Below the pieces are notes generated by a model that searched no databases, was not told where the DNA came from, and saw only the letters and a list, made by a program, of their open reading frames with translations. A stretch of DNA of 64,000 nucleotides from Martelella mediterranea DSM 17316 (GTDB lineage Bacteria > Pseudomonadota > Alphaproteobacteria > Rhizobiales > Rhizobiaceae), in NCBI RefSeq assembly GCF_002043005.1, contig NZ_CP020330.1, positions 3,862,001-3,926,000 of the forward strand, given 5' to 3'. The position numbers were made by a program, and so were the translations under genes. Below are positions 28,650-37,974 of the stretch, piece by piece; within the stretch, counting starts at the first letter, position 1; the number at the start of each line of letters is the position of its first letter.

Positions 28650-30194
28650 ATGTCCAACCGCACCCGCCTTGTCGCGATCATTCTCGCCGCCCTGCCGCTG
28701 ACGGCCGCAGCGGAGGACCTGCCGCCCTCGCGCACGTCCGCCCTGCCGGTTCCGCCCGGCCAGATCGACAAGGCCGTCGAAGCGCTGGACGGCATCGTCG
28801 CCGGGATAAAGGAGCGGAGCGGCGTCCCCGGCATCGCGGTCGCCGTCGTCCATGACGGCGAGACGGTCTATGCCAAGGGCTTCGGGCTGCGCGGCGAGGG
28901 CGATGCGCCGGTGACCGCCGAAACCGTGTTCCAGATTGCCTCCGTGTCGAAATCGATCGCCGCCACCGTTGTTGCCCATCAGGTGAGCGAGGGCGTGGTC
29001 TCCTGGGACAGCCGGATGCAGGACCTGCTGCCCTGGTTCAGGCTTTCCGATCCCGCAATCACGGCGCAACTGACGGTTGGCGACCTGTTTTCCCACCGCT
29101 CCGGCCTGCCGGACCATGCCGGCGACGACCTCGAGGATCTCGGCTTCGGCCGGGAGATCATTCTGGAGCGCCTCGCCCAACTGCCTCTCGCCCCCTTCCG
29201 CACCAGCTACGGCTATACCAATTTCGGCCTGACGGCGGCGGCCGAGGGCGTGGCGCAGGCCTCGGGCATGGCCTGGAGCGATCTCGTATCGCAATCGCTT
29301 CTCGAACCGCTCGGCATGACAACCGCCAGCGCCCGGTTCGATGATTTCATGGCGCGCGACAACCGCGCCGTGCCGCAGGCGCTGCAGCCCTCGGGCAGCT
29401 TCGCGCCGCTGTTCCAGCGCGACCCGGACGCGCAGTCGCCGGCGGGCGGCATGAGCGCCTCGGTGGAAGACATGGCGAAGTGGATGAAGATGGTGCTGGC
29501 CGAGGGCGGCGATCTGATCGACGCCGATGCGCTGATGCCGGCGATCAGCCCGCAGGCCTTTTCCGGCAGGCCGCATGTCGCCGACGAGCGCCCCGGCTTT
29601 TACGGCTACGGCTTCAACACCGGCGTTTCCTCCAGCGGCCGCGTGGTGCTTAGTCATTCCGGCGCGTTCATCATGGGCACCGCCACCGCCTTCACGCTGA
29701 TCCCCTCGCTCGATCTCGGCATCGTCACGCTCACCAACGCCTCGCCGGTCGGCGTGCCGGAATCGATCAACGCCTCCTTCGCCGATATCGCCCAGACCGG
29801 CGCAATCGAGCGCGACTGGTTCTCTGGGTATAACCCTCTGTTCATGAGCTTTTACGAACCGCTCGGCCATACCGCGGGCATGCCCTTCCCGGCAGCCGCC
29901 GCCCCCGCCCCGGCCTTGGAAACCCTGACCGGCACCTATGCCAACGCCTATTTCGGCACAGTCGAAATCCGCGAAGCCGCCGGCCGCCTCACCCTCTACG
30001 CCGGCCCCGAAGACATGGCCTTTCCCCTGGAACACTGGGACGGCAGCACCTTCGTCTTCGACATTGAAACCGAAAACGCCGCGATCGCCTCACGCTCGAC
30101 GGCGACCTTTACCGACGGTGAGGGCGAGACCGAGATGCTCGAGATCGAGCTGTTTTCCGTGGATGGCGTGCCGGGTCAGTTCGAGCGGATGTGA
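28650..30194 (+). CDS. Beta-lactamase-fold serine hydrolase, exported
   Basis: A 514-residue secreted or periplasmic penicillin-binding-protein-like hydrolase. The signal peptide is MSNRTRLVAIILAALPLTAAAED. The nucleophile motif is SVSK (SxxK), then YTN (YxN) and HSGAF (replacing KTG). The C-terminal 100 residues form a lipocalin-like extension seen in class C-type esterases and D-amino-acid peptidases. The substrate is not predictable. AAGGGG supports ATG 28650. Confidence 0.85.
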   Translation: MSNRTRLVAIILAALPLTAAAEDLPPSRTSALPVPPGQIDKAVEALDGIVAGIKERSGVPGIAVAVVHDGETVYAKGFGLRGEGDAPVTAETVFQIASVSKSIAATVVAHQVSEGVVSWDSRMQDLLPWFRLSDPAITAQLTVGDLFSHRSGLPDHAGDDLEDLGFGREIILERLAQLPLAPFRTSYGYTNFGLTAAAEGVAQASGMAWSDLVSQSLLEPLGMTTASARFDDFMARDNRAVPQALQPSGSFAPLFQRDPDAQSPAGGMSASVEDMAKWMKMVLAEGGDLIDADALMPAISPQAFSGRPHVADERPGFYGYGFNTGVSSSGRVVLSHSGAFIMGTATAFTLIPSLDLGIVTLTNASPVGVPESINASFADIAQTGAIERDWFSGYNPLFMSFYEPLGHTAGMPFPAAAAPAPALETLTGTYANAYFGTVEIREAAGRLTLYAGPEDMAFPLEHWDGSTFVFDIETENAAIASRSTATFTDGEGETEMLEIELFSVDGVPGQFERM

Positions 30195-30209
30195 GGGAGC
30201 AACCGCGCG

Positions 30210-30239
30210 TGGCAAGCCGACGAAAATTCGCGCTTGCCA
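30210..30239 (+). terminator. Inverted repeat after the serine hydrolase gene
   Basis: A perfect 8-bp stem TGGCAAGC/GCTTGCCA (30210-30217 and 30232-30239) lies 15 bases past the stop, followed by moderately T-rich sequence. It is a weak candidate terminator. Confidence 0.4.
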
Positions 30240-30342
30240 TGTTCTTGATTTGTTCGTAGACTTGACCTCGTCTTCAACCGCAGGACGGCATGGGGTCTCG
30301 ATCCGCCTCCGTGCCGGCGCAGCAAGCTGAAAGCGTCGTCTC

Positions 30343-30972
30343 ATGCTCAGTGAATATCTGCCGCAACTGATGCTCGCATGGTCGATCCTGTTGGTGGGCG
30401 TGTTGTCGCCCGGACCGAGCGTGATGCTGATCCTGGGGGTCGCCATGGGTCAGGGACGTGGCGCCGCCGTGGCGACGGCGCTGGGGGTTGCCTGCGGCAG
30501 CATGACGCTTTCGATCGCCACCGTGCTCGGTCTTTCGATCATCTTCGCAGAGCTTGCCCATGCAATGGAGATCGTGCGCTTCGCGGGTGCCGGTTATCTG
30601 TTCTTCCTGGCGTTCAAATCCTTCGGCAAGATGCTCGATCCGCCGCCGCTTTCGCCGCTCGTGCCCGGGCTGCGCTCGTTCCGGCGGCAGGTCGCCGGCG
30701 GCTATCTGCTGCAGGTCTCGAACCCCAAGGCGATCATGTTCTGGCTGGCGATCGCCGGCGTCGGCGGCGTTGGCGATGCCCCCGCCCCTATTGTCCTGCT
30801 GTTCGTCGCCGGATCGTTCCTGATGTCTTTCACCGGCCACGGCGCCTATGCGTTGCTGCTCTCCAGCGCCATGGTCCGCGCCGGCCTCACCCGCTTCCGC
30901 CGCGTGGTGGAGGCGGCTCTGGGCGGCTTCTTCGTGTTCGCCGGCGTGAAACTGCTGACGGCAAAGGTTTGA
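30343..30972 (+). CDS. LysE family translocator
   Basis: A 209-residue inner-membrane exporter of the LysE/RhtB family with about six helices. The signature GVLSPGPSVMLILG is near the N-terminus, and YLLQVSNPKAIMFWLA holds the conserved NPK motif. Such proteins export amino acids or related metabolites; the substrate is unknown. It is not obviously linked to its neighbours. Confidence 0.88.
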   Translation: MLSEYLPQLMLAWSILLVGVLSPGPSVMLILGVAMGQGRGAAVATALGVACGSMTLSIATVLGLSIIFAELAHAMEIVRFAGAGYLFFLAFKSFGKMLDPPPLSPLVPGLRSFRRQVAGGYLLQVSNPKAIMFWLAIAGVGGVGDAPAPIVLLFVAGSFLMSFTGHGAYALLLSSAMVRAGLTRFRRVVEAALGGFFVFAGVKLLTAKV

Positions 30973-31385
30973 CCGACCCGGTTATGTTGCGGAACGCCAA
31001 GCGCTATCGAGACGCTTAGCCCGTTCATGATTCCGTTCGGGAATCTGGCGAGAGCGCACCCATGATACAGCAGTTCGAGATTGTCCCGCCTCCCTGACGT
31101 GATGTGGATATGCTGCGCAGTTCCTGTGCCAGACGGGTGAGATCGGCAATCTTGCCTTCGACTTCGGCAAGATGCACGGCCGCTATTCGATCGACCTCGT
31201 CACAGGCGCGTTCTGCGTCGGAGGACAGTTCGAGAAGCGTGCGTATCTGGTCAAGCGTGAAGCCGAGCGCACGGCAACGCCGGATGAAGTGCAGCCTGTC
31301 GAGCGTTTTGCCGCTGTAAACGCGATAATTGCCCGGACTGCGCGCCGGTTCCGGCAACAGACCGATCTTCTCATAATAACGGATA

Positions 31386-32431
31386 GAGCGGTTCTGTGTT
31401 TGACGGAATCAAAGGGATTCCCCTTTTGCTGGTTTTGTGATTCAAGATGCTGGCTGGGCAGGAGGCCAGCATCTGATGACGGCACCTCTTTCCAATGATC
31501 TTCGTAAGCGTGTGGTTCTTGCCATTGAGGCTGGCGAGAGCTGCCGCTCGGTCGCTTCCCGCTTTGGGGTTTCCGTGTCTGCTGCAGTGAAGTGGTCGCA
31601 GCGCTACCGGGCGACAGGTTCGGTCGCGCCCGGCAAGATGGGTGGCCATCGCAAGCGCATACTGGAACCGCACCGGGCCTTCATCATCGAGCGCATCAAC
31701 CAGACCTCGCATCTGACGCTGCACGGGCTGAAGGATGAACTGGCTGCGCGTGGCGTAAAGGTCTCGCACGATACGGTCTGGAAGTTCCTGCGGCGCGAGG
31801 GTCTCAGCTTCAAAAAAAACACTGTTCGCCCTTGAGCAGGCGCGCGCCGACATCGCCAGACGGCGTCAACGCTGGCAGACTTTGCAGGCCGGCCTCGACC
31901 CCAGCAGGCTGGTGTTCATCGATGAAACCTGGATCAAGACCAATATGGCCCCGCTTCGGGGATGGGGCAAACGCGGCAAACGCCTTCGCGGCTTTGCGCC
32001 GCATGGGCATTGGCGAACCCTGACCTTTCTCGGCGCGCTGCGCTGCGACCGGCTGACGGCCCCTTGCGTCTTCGACGGGCCGATCAACGGCCAGTGCTTC
32101 CAAGCCTATGTCGAGCAGATCCTCGTGCCCACTCTCAAGCCCGGTGATATCGTCGTCATGGACAATCTCGGCAGCCACAAGTCAGCCGCGATCCGCAAGG
32201 CGATCAAAGCGGCAGGCGCAAGGCTATGGTTCCTGCCGCCCTATTCGCCCGATCTCAATCCGATCGAACAGGCGTTCGCCAAGATCAAACACTGGATGCG
32301 TATGGGGCAGAAGCGAACCGTCGAGGAAACATGGCGGGCCATCGGCCGCCTCGTCACCACCATCAAACCGCAAGAGTGCGCAAGTTACCTTGCAAATGCT
32401 GGATACGCTTCCATTAAAAACTGAAACGCTC
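31386..32431 (+). mobile_element. IS630-family insertion sequence
   Basis: A 1046-bp element flanked by TA at 31384-31385 and 32432-32433, the IS630 target duplication. Imperfect terminal inverted repeats match at about 20 of 25 positions (GAGCGGTTCTGTGTTTGACGG against GAGCGTTTCAGTTTTTAATGG). It interrupts the merR-like gene at codon 22. Confidence 0.9.
31476..32424 (+). CDS. IS630-family transposase in two overlapping frames
   Basis: The N-terminal helix-turn-helix half (from ATG 31476, [14 protein letters not shown]) runs to a stop at 31835. The catalytic half continues in the +1 frame to 32424. They join at a run of eight A (31812-31819): SFKK then [16 protein letters not shown]. The DDE residues are in [16 protein letters not shown] and [13 protein letters not shown]. 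Slippage on the A-tract would give a full protein of about 315 residues, as in many IS630 elements. A simple disabling frameshift is the alternative. Confidence 0.85.
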
Positions 32432-32503
32432 TAGTGACGACCTTGGTGCCCGTTCCCCGGGCAAGATCGCCAATCGAAAGCGCGCGGACAGGCATGAGAC
32501 CCC

Positions 32504-32534
32504 TTGACCCTATAGTAACTATAGACCGCATCCT
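32504..32534 (+). promoter_or_regulatory. MerR-type promoter/operator for the CDF transporter
   Basis: TTGACC (-35, 32504-32509) and CATCCT (-10, 32529-32534) are separated by 19 bp, the overlong spacer of MerR-controlled promoters. The spacer holds a perfect dyad CTATAGT-A-ACTATAG (32510-32524), like CadR/PbrR operators. The cognate regulator gene next to it is broken. Confidence 0.8.
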
Positions 32535-32569
32535 ATCGCCTGAAAGCTGAAGTTGCGAGTCTGTAGCCG

Positions 32570-33220
32570 ATGCCCTGCTGTTCCGATGACGTCTGCTCCT
32601 CCCGCACCGCAATGGGCCGCTACCGCGTGGTCCTTTGGATCGTGCTGGCGATCAATGCCGCAATGTTTCTCATCGAGATCATCGCGGGCCTGGCCGCGGG
32701 ATCCGCGGCGCTTCAGGCGGATGCGCTCGACTTTTTTGCCGATGCGGCGAACTACGGCATAAGCCTTTTCGTGCTGGGCCTGGGCTTGCACTGGCGCGCC
32801 CGCGCCGCGCTGCTCAAGGGAGCCTCGATGGGGCTTTTCGGCTTGTGGGTCATTGCGAATATTGTCTGGCATACGCTGACCGGGACGGTCCCGTCATGGA
32901 GCACGATGGGCGTTGTCGGTATCGCGGCGCTTGGCGCCAACCTCGTCTGCCTCGCACTGCTCTATGCCTGGCGCAACGGCGATGCGAACATGCGCTCGGT
33001 CTGGATTTGCTCCCGCAACGATGTGCTGGCCAACATCGCTGTGCTGGCGGCCGCGGTCGGGGTGTTCGGCACGGGCACGGGCTGGCCCGACATAATCGTG
33101 GCTGCCGTGATGGCCGTCCTGGCGTTGCAGGGCGCGGTGACGATCATTCGTCAGGCCCGTGGCGAGGTGCGCTCGCTCGCCGCGAGAACCGGCGTTACCA
33201 GCCCTGTAAGGGGCCGCTGA
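32570..33220 (+). CDS. CDF-type cation transporter, short form
   Basis: A 216-residue membrane protein with six predicted helices. It starts MPCCSDDVCS, a cysteine pair that may bind metal. ALDFFADAANY carries the acidic metal-site residues of the cation diffusion facilitator fold. It lacks the cytosolic C-terminal domain of classic CDF proteins, as in short Co/Zn/Cd efflux relatives. It is probably a heavy-metal exporter, controlled by the MerR-type operator upstream. With its regulator interrupted, expression may be uninducible. Confidence 0.8.
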   Translation: MPCCSDDVCSSRTAMGRYRVVLWIVLAINAAMFLIEIIAGLAAGSAALQADALDFFADAANYGISLFVLGLGLHWRARAALLKGASMGLFGLWVIANIVWHTLTGTVPSWSTMGVVGIAALGANLVCLALLYAWRNGDANMRSVWICSRNDVLANIAVLAAAVGVFGTGTGWPDIIVAAVMAVLALQGAVTIIRQARGEVRSLAARTGVTSPVRGR

Positions 33221-33266
33221 CCGCCGAGCGGCAAAAGGCGAGGCGCGACACCGGTCGCCTCGCTTG

Positions 33267-35546
33267 CTACCCCCTGAACTTGCCGTTTCTCGGAAAGCCC
33301 TTGGGCGCGATGCGGCCGGCCATGGCGCGGTCGCCGCGCCATTCCAGCAGTTCTTCGGCGGTGCGCATATGGGTGCGGCCGGCGCTGTCGGTCCAGCTAA
33401 GGCCGTCGGCGATCGCGAAGCATTTGGCGTCCGACAGGCCGCCATCCTTGTAGCGCTGCAGGCGCACGCCCTTGCCGCGGGCCATCTCGGCGACCTGCGA
33501 CATCGGGAACACGATCAGCTTGCGGTTTTCGCCGATGACGGCGATATGGTCACCCGCTGCCGGCGTCAAAAGCTTGACTTCGTCCTTGGCCGAAACATTC
33601 ATCACCTGCTTGCCCTTGCGGGTGTTGGCGACCATCTGGTCTTCCTCGATGATGAAGCCGTTGCCGGCGGTGGACGCGATCAACTGCTTGCGGCCGGCCT
33701 CATGCACGAAGGCGGTGACGACATCCTGGTCGGCATCGATATCGACCATGATCCGCAGCGGCTCGCCATGGCCGCGCCCGCCGGGCAGCTTGTCGGCGCC
33801 CAGCGTGAAGGCGCGCCCCCCAGTGGTGACGATCAAGAGCTTGTCGGTCGTCTGCGCCGGGAAGGCGAGCTTCAGGCCGTCGCCTTCCTTGAAGGCAACG
33901 CCGGAGGTATCGACATGGCCCTTCAGCGCCCGGATCCAGCCCTTTTCGGAAATCACGATCGTGACCGGTTCCTTCTCGATCATCGCCTGCTGGATCGCCT
34001 CGACATCGGTATCGGGCGCAATGTCGAAGGTCGAGCGGCGTTTGCCGAGTTCGGTCGCCTTGGCGAAGGTTTTCTTGACCTCGCCGATTTCCCACGCAAC
34101 GGTCTGCCACTGCTGGGTTTCGGAGGCGAGCAGCGCCTCGATATCGGCTTTTTCCGCCGACAGCGCATCGAATTCCTTGCGGATTTCGATTTCCTCGAGC
34201 TTGCGCAGAGCGCGCAGCCGCATGTTGAGGATCGCTTCGGCCTGGACATCGGTGATCTCGAAGCGGGCGATCATCACGGCCTTCGGCTCATCCTCCTCGC
34301 GGATGATCTTGATCACCTCGTCGAGGTTGAGATAGGCGACGAGCAGGCCGCCGAGGATTTCAAGCCGGCGGTCGATGGCGGCAAGGCGATGGCGGGAGCG
34401 GCGCTGCAGCACCTCACGGCGGTGGCCGAGCCATTCCTTCAGCACGTCGACAAGGCCCATAACCTTCGGCACCTTGCCCTGTGAGAGCACATTCATGTTC
34501 ATCGAGAAGCGCTGTTCGAGATCGGTGAGCTTGAACAGCGATTCCATCAGCAGCGCCGGGTCGACGGCGCGCGATTTCGGCACCAGAACGACGCGGATGT
34601 CTTCGGCCGATTCATCCTGGATATCTTCCAGGAGCGGCAGGCGGCGAGCGATCAGGAGTTCGGCGATCTTCTCGATCAGCCGCGACTTCTGCACGCCATA
34701 GGGAATTTCGGTGACGACGATCTGGTAGTTGCCGCGGCCGAGGTCTTCCTTTTCCCAGCGCGAGCGCAGCCGGAAACCGCCGCGGCCGGTCTTGTAGGTC
34801 TCGACCATCGAGGCAAAATCCTCGACGATGATCCCGCCGGTCGGAAAATCCGGGCCCTGGATCATGTTCGCCTTCGGCCCGTCGGCGTCCGGCAGCGTCA
34901 TGATGTCCTCGACGGTGGCGTCGGGATGCTTGATCAGGTAGATCGCCGCCTCGCACAGCTCGTGGGCATTGTGCGGCGGGATGGAGGTCGCCATGCCGAC
35001 GGCGATGCCGGTGGAGCCGTTGGCGAGCAGGTTCGGGAAGGCGCCGGGCATCACCACCGGCTCCTCGTCCTCCTCGTTATAGGTCGGGCGGAAATCGACG
35101 GCGTCCTCGCCAATGCCATCCAGCATCAGCGCGGCGACATCGGTCATGCGCGCCTCGGTGTAGCGCATGGCGGCCGCGCTATCGCCGTCGATATTGCCGA
35201 AATTGCCCTGGCCGTCGACCATCGGGTAACGCTGGGCGAAATCCTGCGACAGACGCACCAGCGCATCATAGATCGAGGCGTCGCCATGGGGATGGAACTT
35301 ACCCATGACATCGCCGACAATGCGGGCGCATTTCTTGTAGGCGGCGTTCGGGCGCACGCCGATCTCGCTCATGCCGTGAATGATGCGGCGGTGCACGGGC
35401 TTCAGCCCGTCGCGCACATCCGGCAGCGCCCGGTGCATGATCGTCGAAAGCGCATAGGCGAGGTAGCGTTCCTCAAGGGCCTTGCGCAGGTCCACGGCGT
35501 CCGTGTGTCCGTCGCCGTTTTCCGGTGGCGTGATTTCTTTTCCCAT
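33267..35546 (-). CDS. parC: DNA topoisomerase IV subunit A
   Basis: Decatenating type II topoisomerase subunit that works with ParE. The 759-residue length and the four-bladed degenerate C-terminal domain fit ParC rather than GyrA. The catalytic tyrosine lies in [10 protein letters not shown]. The quinolone pocket reads [15 protein letters not shown], with Ala where E. coli GyrA has Ser83. [21 protein letters not shown] is conserved. ATG 35546 gives the expected N-terminus. It is convergent with the CDF gene. Confidence 0.94.
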   Translation of the reverse strand: MGKEITPPENGDGHTDAVDLRKALEERYLAYALSTIMHRALPDVRDGLKPVHRRIIHGMSEIGVRPNAAYKKCARIVGDVMGKFHPHGDASIYDALVRLSQDFAQRYPMVDGQGNFGNIDGDSAAAMRYTEARMTDVAALMLDGIGEDAVDFRPTYNEEDEEPVVMPGAFPNLLANGSTGIAVGMATSIPPHNAHELCEAAIYLIKHPDATVEDIMTLPDADGPKANMIQGPDFPTGGIIVEDFASMVETYKTGRGGFRLRSRWEKEDLGRGNYQIVVTEIPYGVQKSRLIEKIAELLIARRLPLLEDIQDESAEDIRVVLVPKSRAVDPALLMESLFKLTDLEQRFSMNMNVLSQGKVPKVMGLVDVLKEWLGHRREVLQRRSRHRLAAIDRRLEILGGLLVAYLNLDEVIKIIREEDEPKAVMIARFEITDVQAEAILNMRLRALRKLEEIEIRKEFDALSAEKADIEALLASETQQWQTVAWEIGEVKKTFAKATELGKRRSTFDIAPDTDVEAIQQAMIEKEPVTIVISEKGWIRALKGHVDTSGVAFKEGDGLKLAFPAQTTDKLLIVTTGGRAFTLGADKLPGGRGHGEPLRIMVDIDADQDVVTAFVHEAGRKQLIASTAGNGFIIEEDQMVANTRKGKQVMNVSAKDEVKLLTPAAGDHIAVIGENRKLIVFPMSQVAEMARGKGVRLQRYKDGGLSDAKCFAIADGLSWTDSAGRTHMRTAEELLEWRGDRAMAGRIAPKGFPRNGKFRG

Positions 35547-35715
35547 GGGTTTCTGTTAGAGGATACAACCCTTGCCCGCAAGGCGGGGCCGCCCGCAATC
35601 CCCTGAAAACAAGGGAAAACGCGCCGCATTCACCGGGCATTCATAGCAAAATTGCAATTCGGCCTTATATGGCCAATAAACCGTAGCGCAACATCTCATT
35701 TTCAGGGAGCACTTC

Positions 35716-36963
35716 ATGCCCACATCACGTCTCACGCAGCTTCTTCTCGCAGGCAGTTTTCTGGCCGCATCGGGCGCTCCCGCGTTTGCCCTCGACACCG
35801 ACGATCTGATGGCCAAGCTGAAGGCCGTCACCGAAAAACAGTCGCACATGACCTTCACCTATGACAGCGTCGAGGAAGGCTCGGATGGAAGCGTGACGGT
35901 CTCCGGCATGGAGTTTTCGCCCCTGGCGGAAGCGGGCGAGGAGATGGACGAATTCAAGCAGAAGGCGCCGATCACGCTCGACCTTCAGGACGTTCAGGAA
36001 AATGCCGACGGCAGCTACATGATCGGCAAGTCGATGGCGTCCGACATGGCCTTCACGATGGAAGACGCTGAGATCGCCATCGCCTCCTACATCGAGACCA
36101 ATATCCATGTTCCCGCCAGCGCCGACCTCGCGGTTCTTTCCGGCTGGGGCTATGGCGAAAGCACGGAGGTCAAGAACATCAGCGTCACCGTCGAAGGCGA
36201 CAAGCTGCTAACGATCGATGACGCTTCCGCCAAGCAGAGTTTCAACGAGGCGCGCACCAAGGCCGATTATCTCGCGAACGTCACCGGGATTTCGCTCGAC
36301 CTTTCGCAGGTCGACGACCTGAAGCCCGACGCCCGCGCGACGCTGGAGGAACTCGATCTCCTGCAGACCACGTCGACATTCACGATCAGCGGCAACTGGG
36401 ATCTGGAAACGGGCGATCTCAACGTCGCCACCTACAGCCTCGCCACGGAAAATGTCGGCACGCTCGACTTCGGCATGGGACTGACCGGCGTCACGCTTGA
36501 AACGCTGGAAACGCTCCAGAAGATTTCCGAGATCGCCCAGAGCGAAGAGATGCAGGATGCCCCTTCGGACGGTGCCTCGTCGGAACAGGAAAATCCCTAT
36601 CAGGCTGAATTGATGCAGCTCGGCCAGACAATCGGCGTCAGCGGCCTGTCGATCCGGTTTGCCGATGACAGCATCACCAACCGTCTGATCCAGACGATCG
36701 CGAAGGAAAAGAATATTTCCACCGATGCGCTGATCGCCGAGTGGAAGGGGCAGATGACGGCGGGCCTCGCCGGACTGGAAATGCCCGACCTTGCCGCCTC
36801 CGTCTCATCCGCGGTCGACAGCTATCTGGCCAACCCGCAGAACTTCTCCCTGAGCATCAAGCCGCAGATGCAGATGCCGGTGCTGGCCGTGGTGATGGCG
36901 GGTGCCGCAGCACCCAAGGCCATCCCCCAGCTTCTCAATCTCGAGATCAAGGCCAATCAGTAA
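35716..36963 (+). CDS. Exported protein of unrecognised family
   Basis: A 415-residue acidic protein with a clear signal peptide (MPTSRLTQLLLAGSFLAASGAPAFA-LD). The mature part is rich in Asp, Glu, Thr and Ser and has alternating short hydrophobic stretches suggesting beta structure. Two similar segments begin near TFTISGNWDLETG and VTVSGMEF. A hydrophobic stretch (PVLAVVMAGAAAPKAIPQLL) lies near the end. No family is recognised and no enzymatic motif is visible. A strong terminator follows, so it is a single-gene unit. Confidence 0.75.
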   Translation: MPTSRLTQLLLAGSFLAASGAPAFALDTDDLMAKLKAVTEKQSHMTFTYDSVEEGSDGSVTVSGMEFSPLAEAGEEMDEFKQKAPITLDLQDVQENADGSYMIGKSMASDMAFTMEDAEIAIASYIETNIHVPASADLAVLSGWGYGESTEVKNISVTVEGDKLLTIDDASAKQSFNEARTKADYLANVTGISLDLSQVDDLKPDARATLEELDLLQTTSTFTISGNWDLETGDLNVATYSLATENVGTLDFGMGLTGVTLETLETLQKISEIAQSEEMQDAPSDGASSEQENPYQAELMQLGQTIGVSGLSIRFADDSITNRLIQTIAKEKNISTDALIAEWKGQMTAGLAGLEMPDLAASVSSAVDSYLANPQNFSLSIKPQMQMPVLAVVMAGAAAPKAIPQLLNLEIKANQ

Positions 36964-36983
36964 GACAAGGCCTTCGCAGTTGC

Positions 36984-37012
36984 CCCCGGCAGAATGTCTG
37001 CCGGGGCTTTTG
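36984..37012 (+). terminator. Rho-independent terminator
   Basis: A perfect 10-bp stem CCCCGGCAGA/TCTGCCGGGG with a 3-base loop is followed by CTTTT, 20 bases after the stop of the exported-protein gene. It also lies just past the convergent AraC gene's stop at 37023. Confidence 0.85.
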
Positions 37013-37022
37013 AACGCCTACC

Positions 37023-37880
37023 TCATCCCTTGCGTGACAGAGCCCTGCGGAAGGCAAGCGGGGTCTGGCCTGTGCGCGCCTTGAACAATTCGTAAAACCG
37101 GCTGCTCGACCCGAACCCGCAATCATAGGCGATCGTGAGGATCGGGTCTTCGGTGTCGACCAGCTTCTGCATGGCGCGCGCCACCCGGTAGCGGGTGAGA
37201 TATTCGTTCACGGAAAGGCCGAGCACGTCGCGGAAGGCCTTGTTGGCGGTGCTCGGATGAATGCCCGCGCGGGCGGCAAGATCCGGCATCAAAACTGGCT
37301 CGCCATAATGGCTGTTCACCAGATCGGTCAGCGCCTCGACATGACGCACGGCGGCGGCGACCGCTGCCGTCCCCGCCTCCCCGCCTGAAAGCCGGCCGGT
37401 TTCGACGCAATCGAGAATGAAGCGGCGCACCCTCAGCGCGATTTCCTCCCGCAGCAGGCTCCGGCGCTGCGGCTCGCCCTCGTTCCACTCCTCCACCCAG
37501 CGCGCTGCGACGAAGCCATCATGGCCGGTGGCGGCAGGGTCGGACAGGAATCCGCCCTGCATGGTGAAGCGCCGGGCCTCGCGATCGATCGGCAGCGCCA
37601 GAAAATCGGCGAGCGGCAGGTAGATGACGATCAGGGCCGCGTTGCCGGTGACCGCAATGGTCTGGTGCGGGATCGCGGCCCAGAACAGCACCAGCCTGCC
37701 CGCCTCGACCTCCTCGCGTCGCCCGTTGAAGAGATAGGTCATCTCGCCTTCAAGCAGCAGGTTGAGCTCGACGTGGTCGTGCCAGTGGGCCGCCGGCATG
37801 GCGGTCGCGATATGGCGCTCGATCAGGAAATCGCCGCGCGCAAGCGTCAGGTCATCCACCTCATTATTGCCTGCCGTCAT
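37023..37880 (-). CDS. AraC-family regulator, MelR-like
   Basis: A 285-residue regulator with an N-terminal cupin domain (AAHWHDHVELNLLLEGEMTYLFNG) that would bind sugar and a C-terminal double HTH (LAARAGIHPSTANKAFRDVLG and ILTIAYDCGFGSSSRFYELFKARTGQTPLAFR). It is divergent from the GH4 alpha-galactosidase gene across 94 bp, the arrangement of E. coli melR-melAB. It is therefore the likely activator of melA. The ligand is inferred. Confidence 0.85.
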   Translation of the reverse strand: MTAGNNEVDDLTLARGDFLIERHIATAMPAAHWHDHVELNLLLEGEMTYLFNGRREEVEAGRLVLFWAAIPHQTIAVTGNAALIVIYLPLADFLALPIDREARRFTMQGGFLSDPAATGHDGFVAARWVEEWNEGEPQRRSLLREEIALRVRRFILDCVETGRLSGGEAGTAAVAAAVRHVEALTDLVNSHYGEPVLMPDLAARAGIHPSTANKAFRDVLGLSVNEYLTRYRVARAMQKLVDTEDPILTIAYDCGFGSSSRFYELFKARTGQTPLAFRRALSRKG

Positions 37881-37974
37881 CGCTCGTCACTCCAATTCCG
37901 GACTAATCGATATGAACCTCGGAGGAAAATCTTGTTTTGGAGATATAGCTTCGCCGAAAAGAAAGGAACCCGTC

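Larger units (their letters stand above)
31025..32495 (-). pseudogene. MerR-family metal regulator split by an IS630 element
   Basis: The N-terminal 21 codons (32432-32495, MPVRALSIGDLARGTGTKVVT) and the rest (31025-31385, IRYYEKIGLLPEPARSPGNYR...) join perfectly when the IS630 element and one TA are removed. The intact protein would be a CadR/PbrR-like HMRTR regulator: winged helix, dimer helix with CDEV, and a C-terminal NCCIM. The C-terminal loop has SRQGGG, without the usual first cysteine. The gene lies divergent from the CDF transporter with a MerR-type operator between them. It should be non-functional. Confidence 0.9.

Noticed and set aside
27999..30035. 678-codon minus-strand frame over mscL and the serine hydrolase
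   Set aside because: Antisense to two recognised genes, with Arg/Gly/His-rich sequence and no domain.
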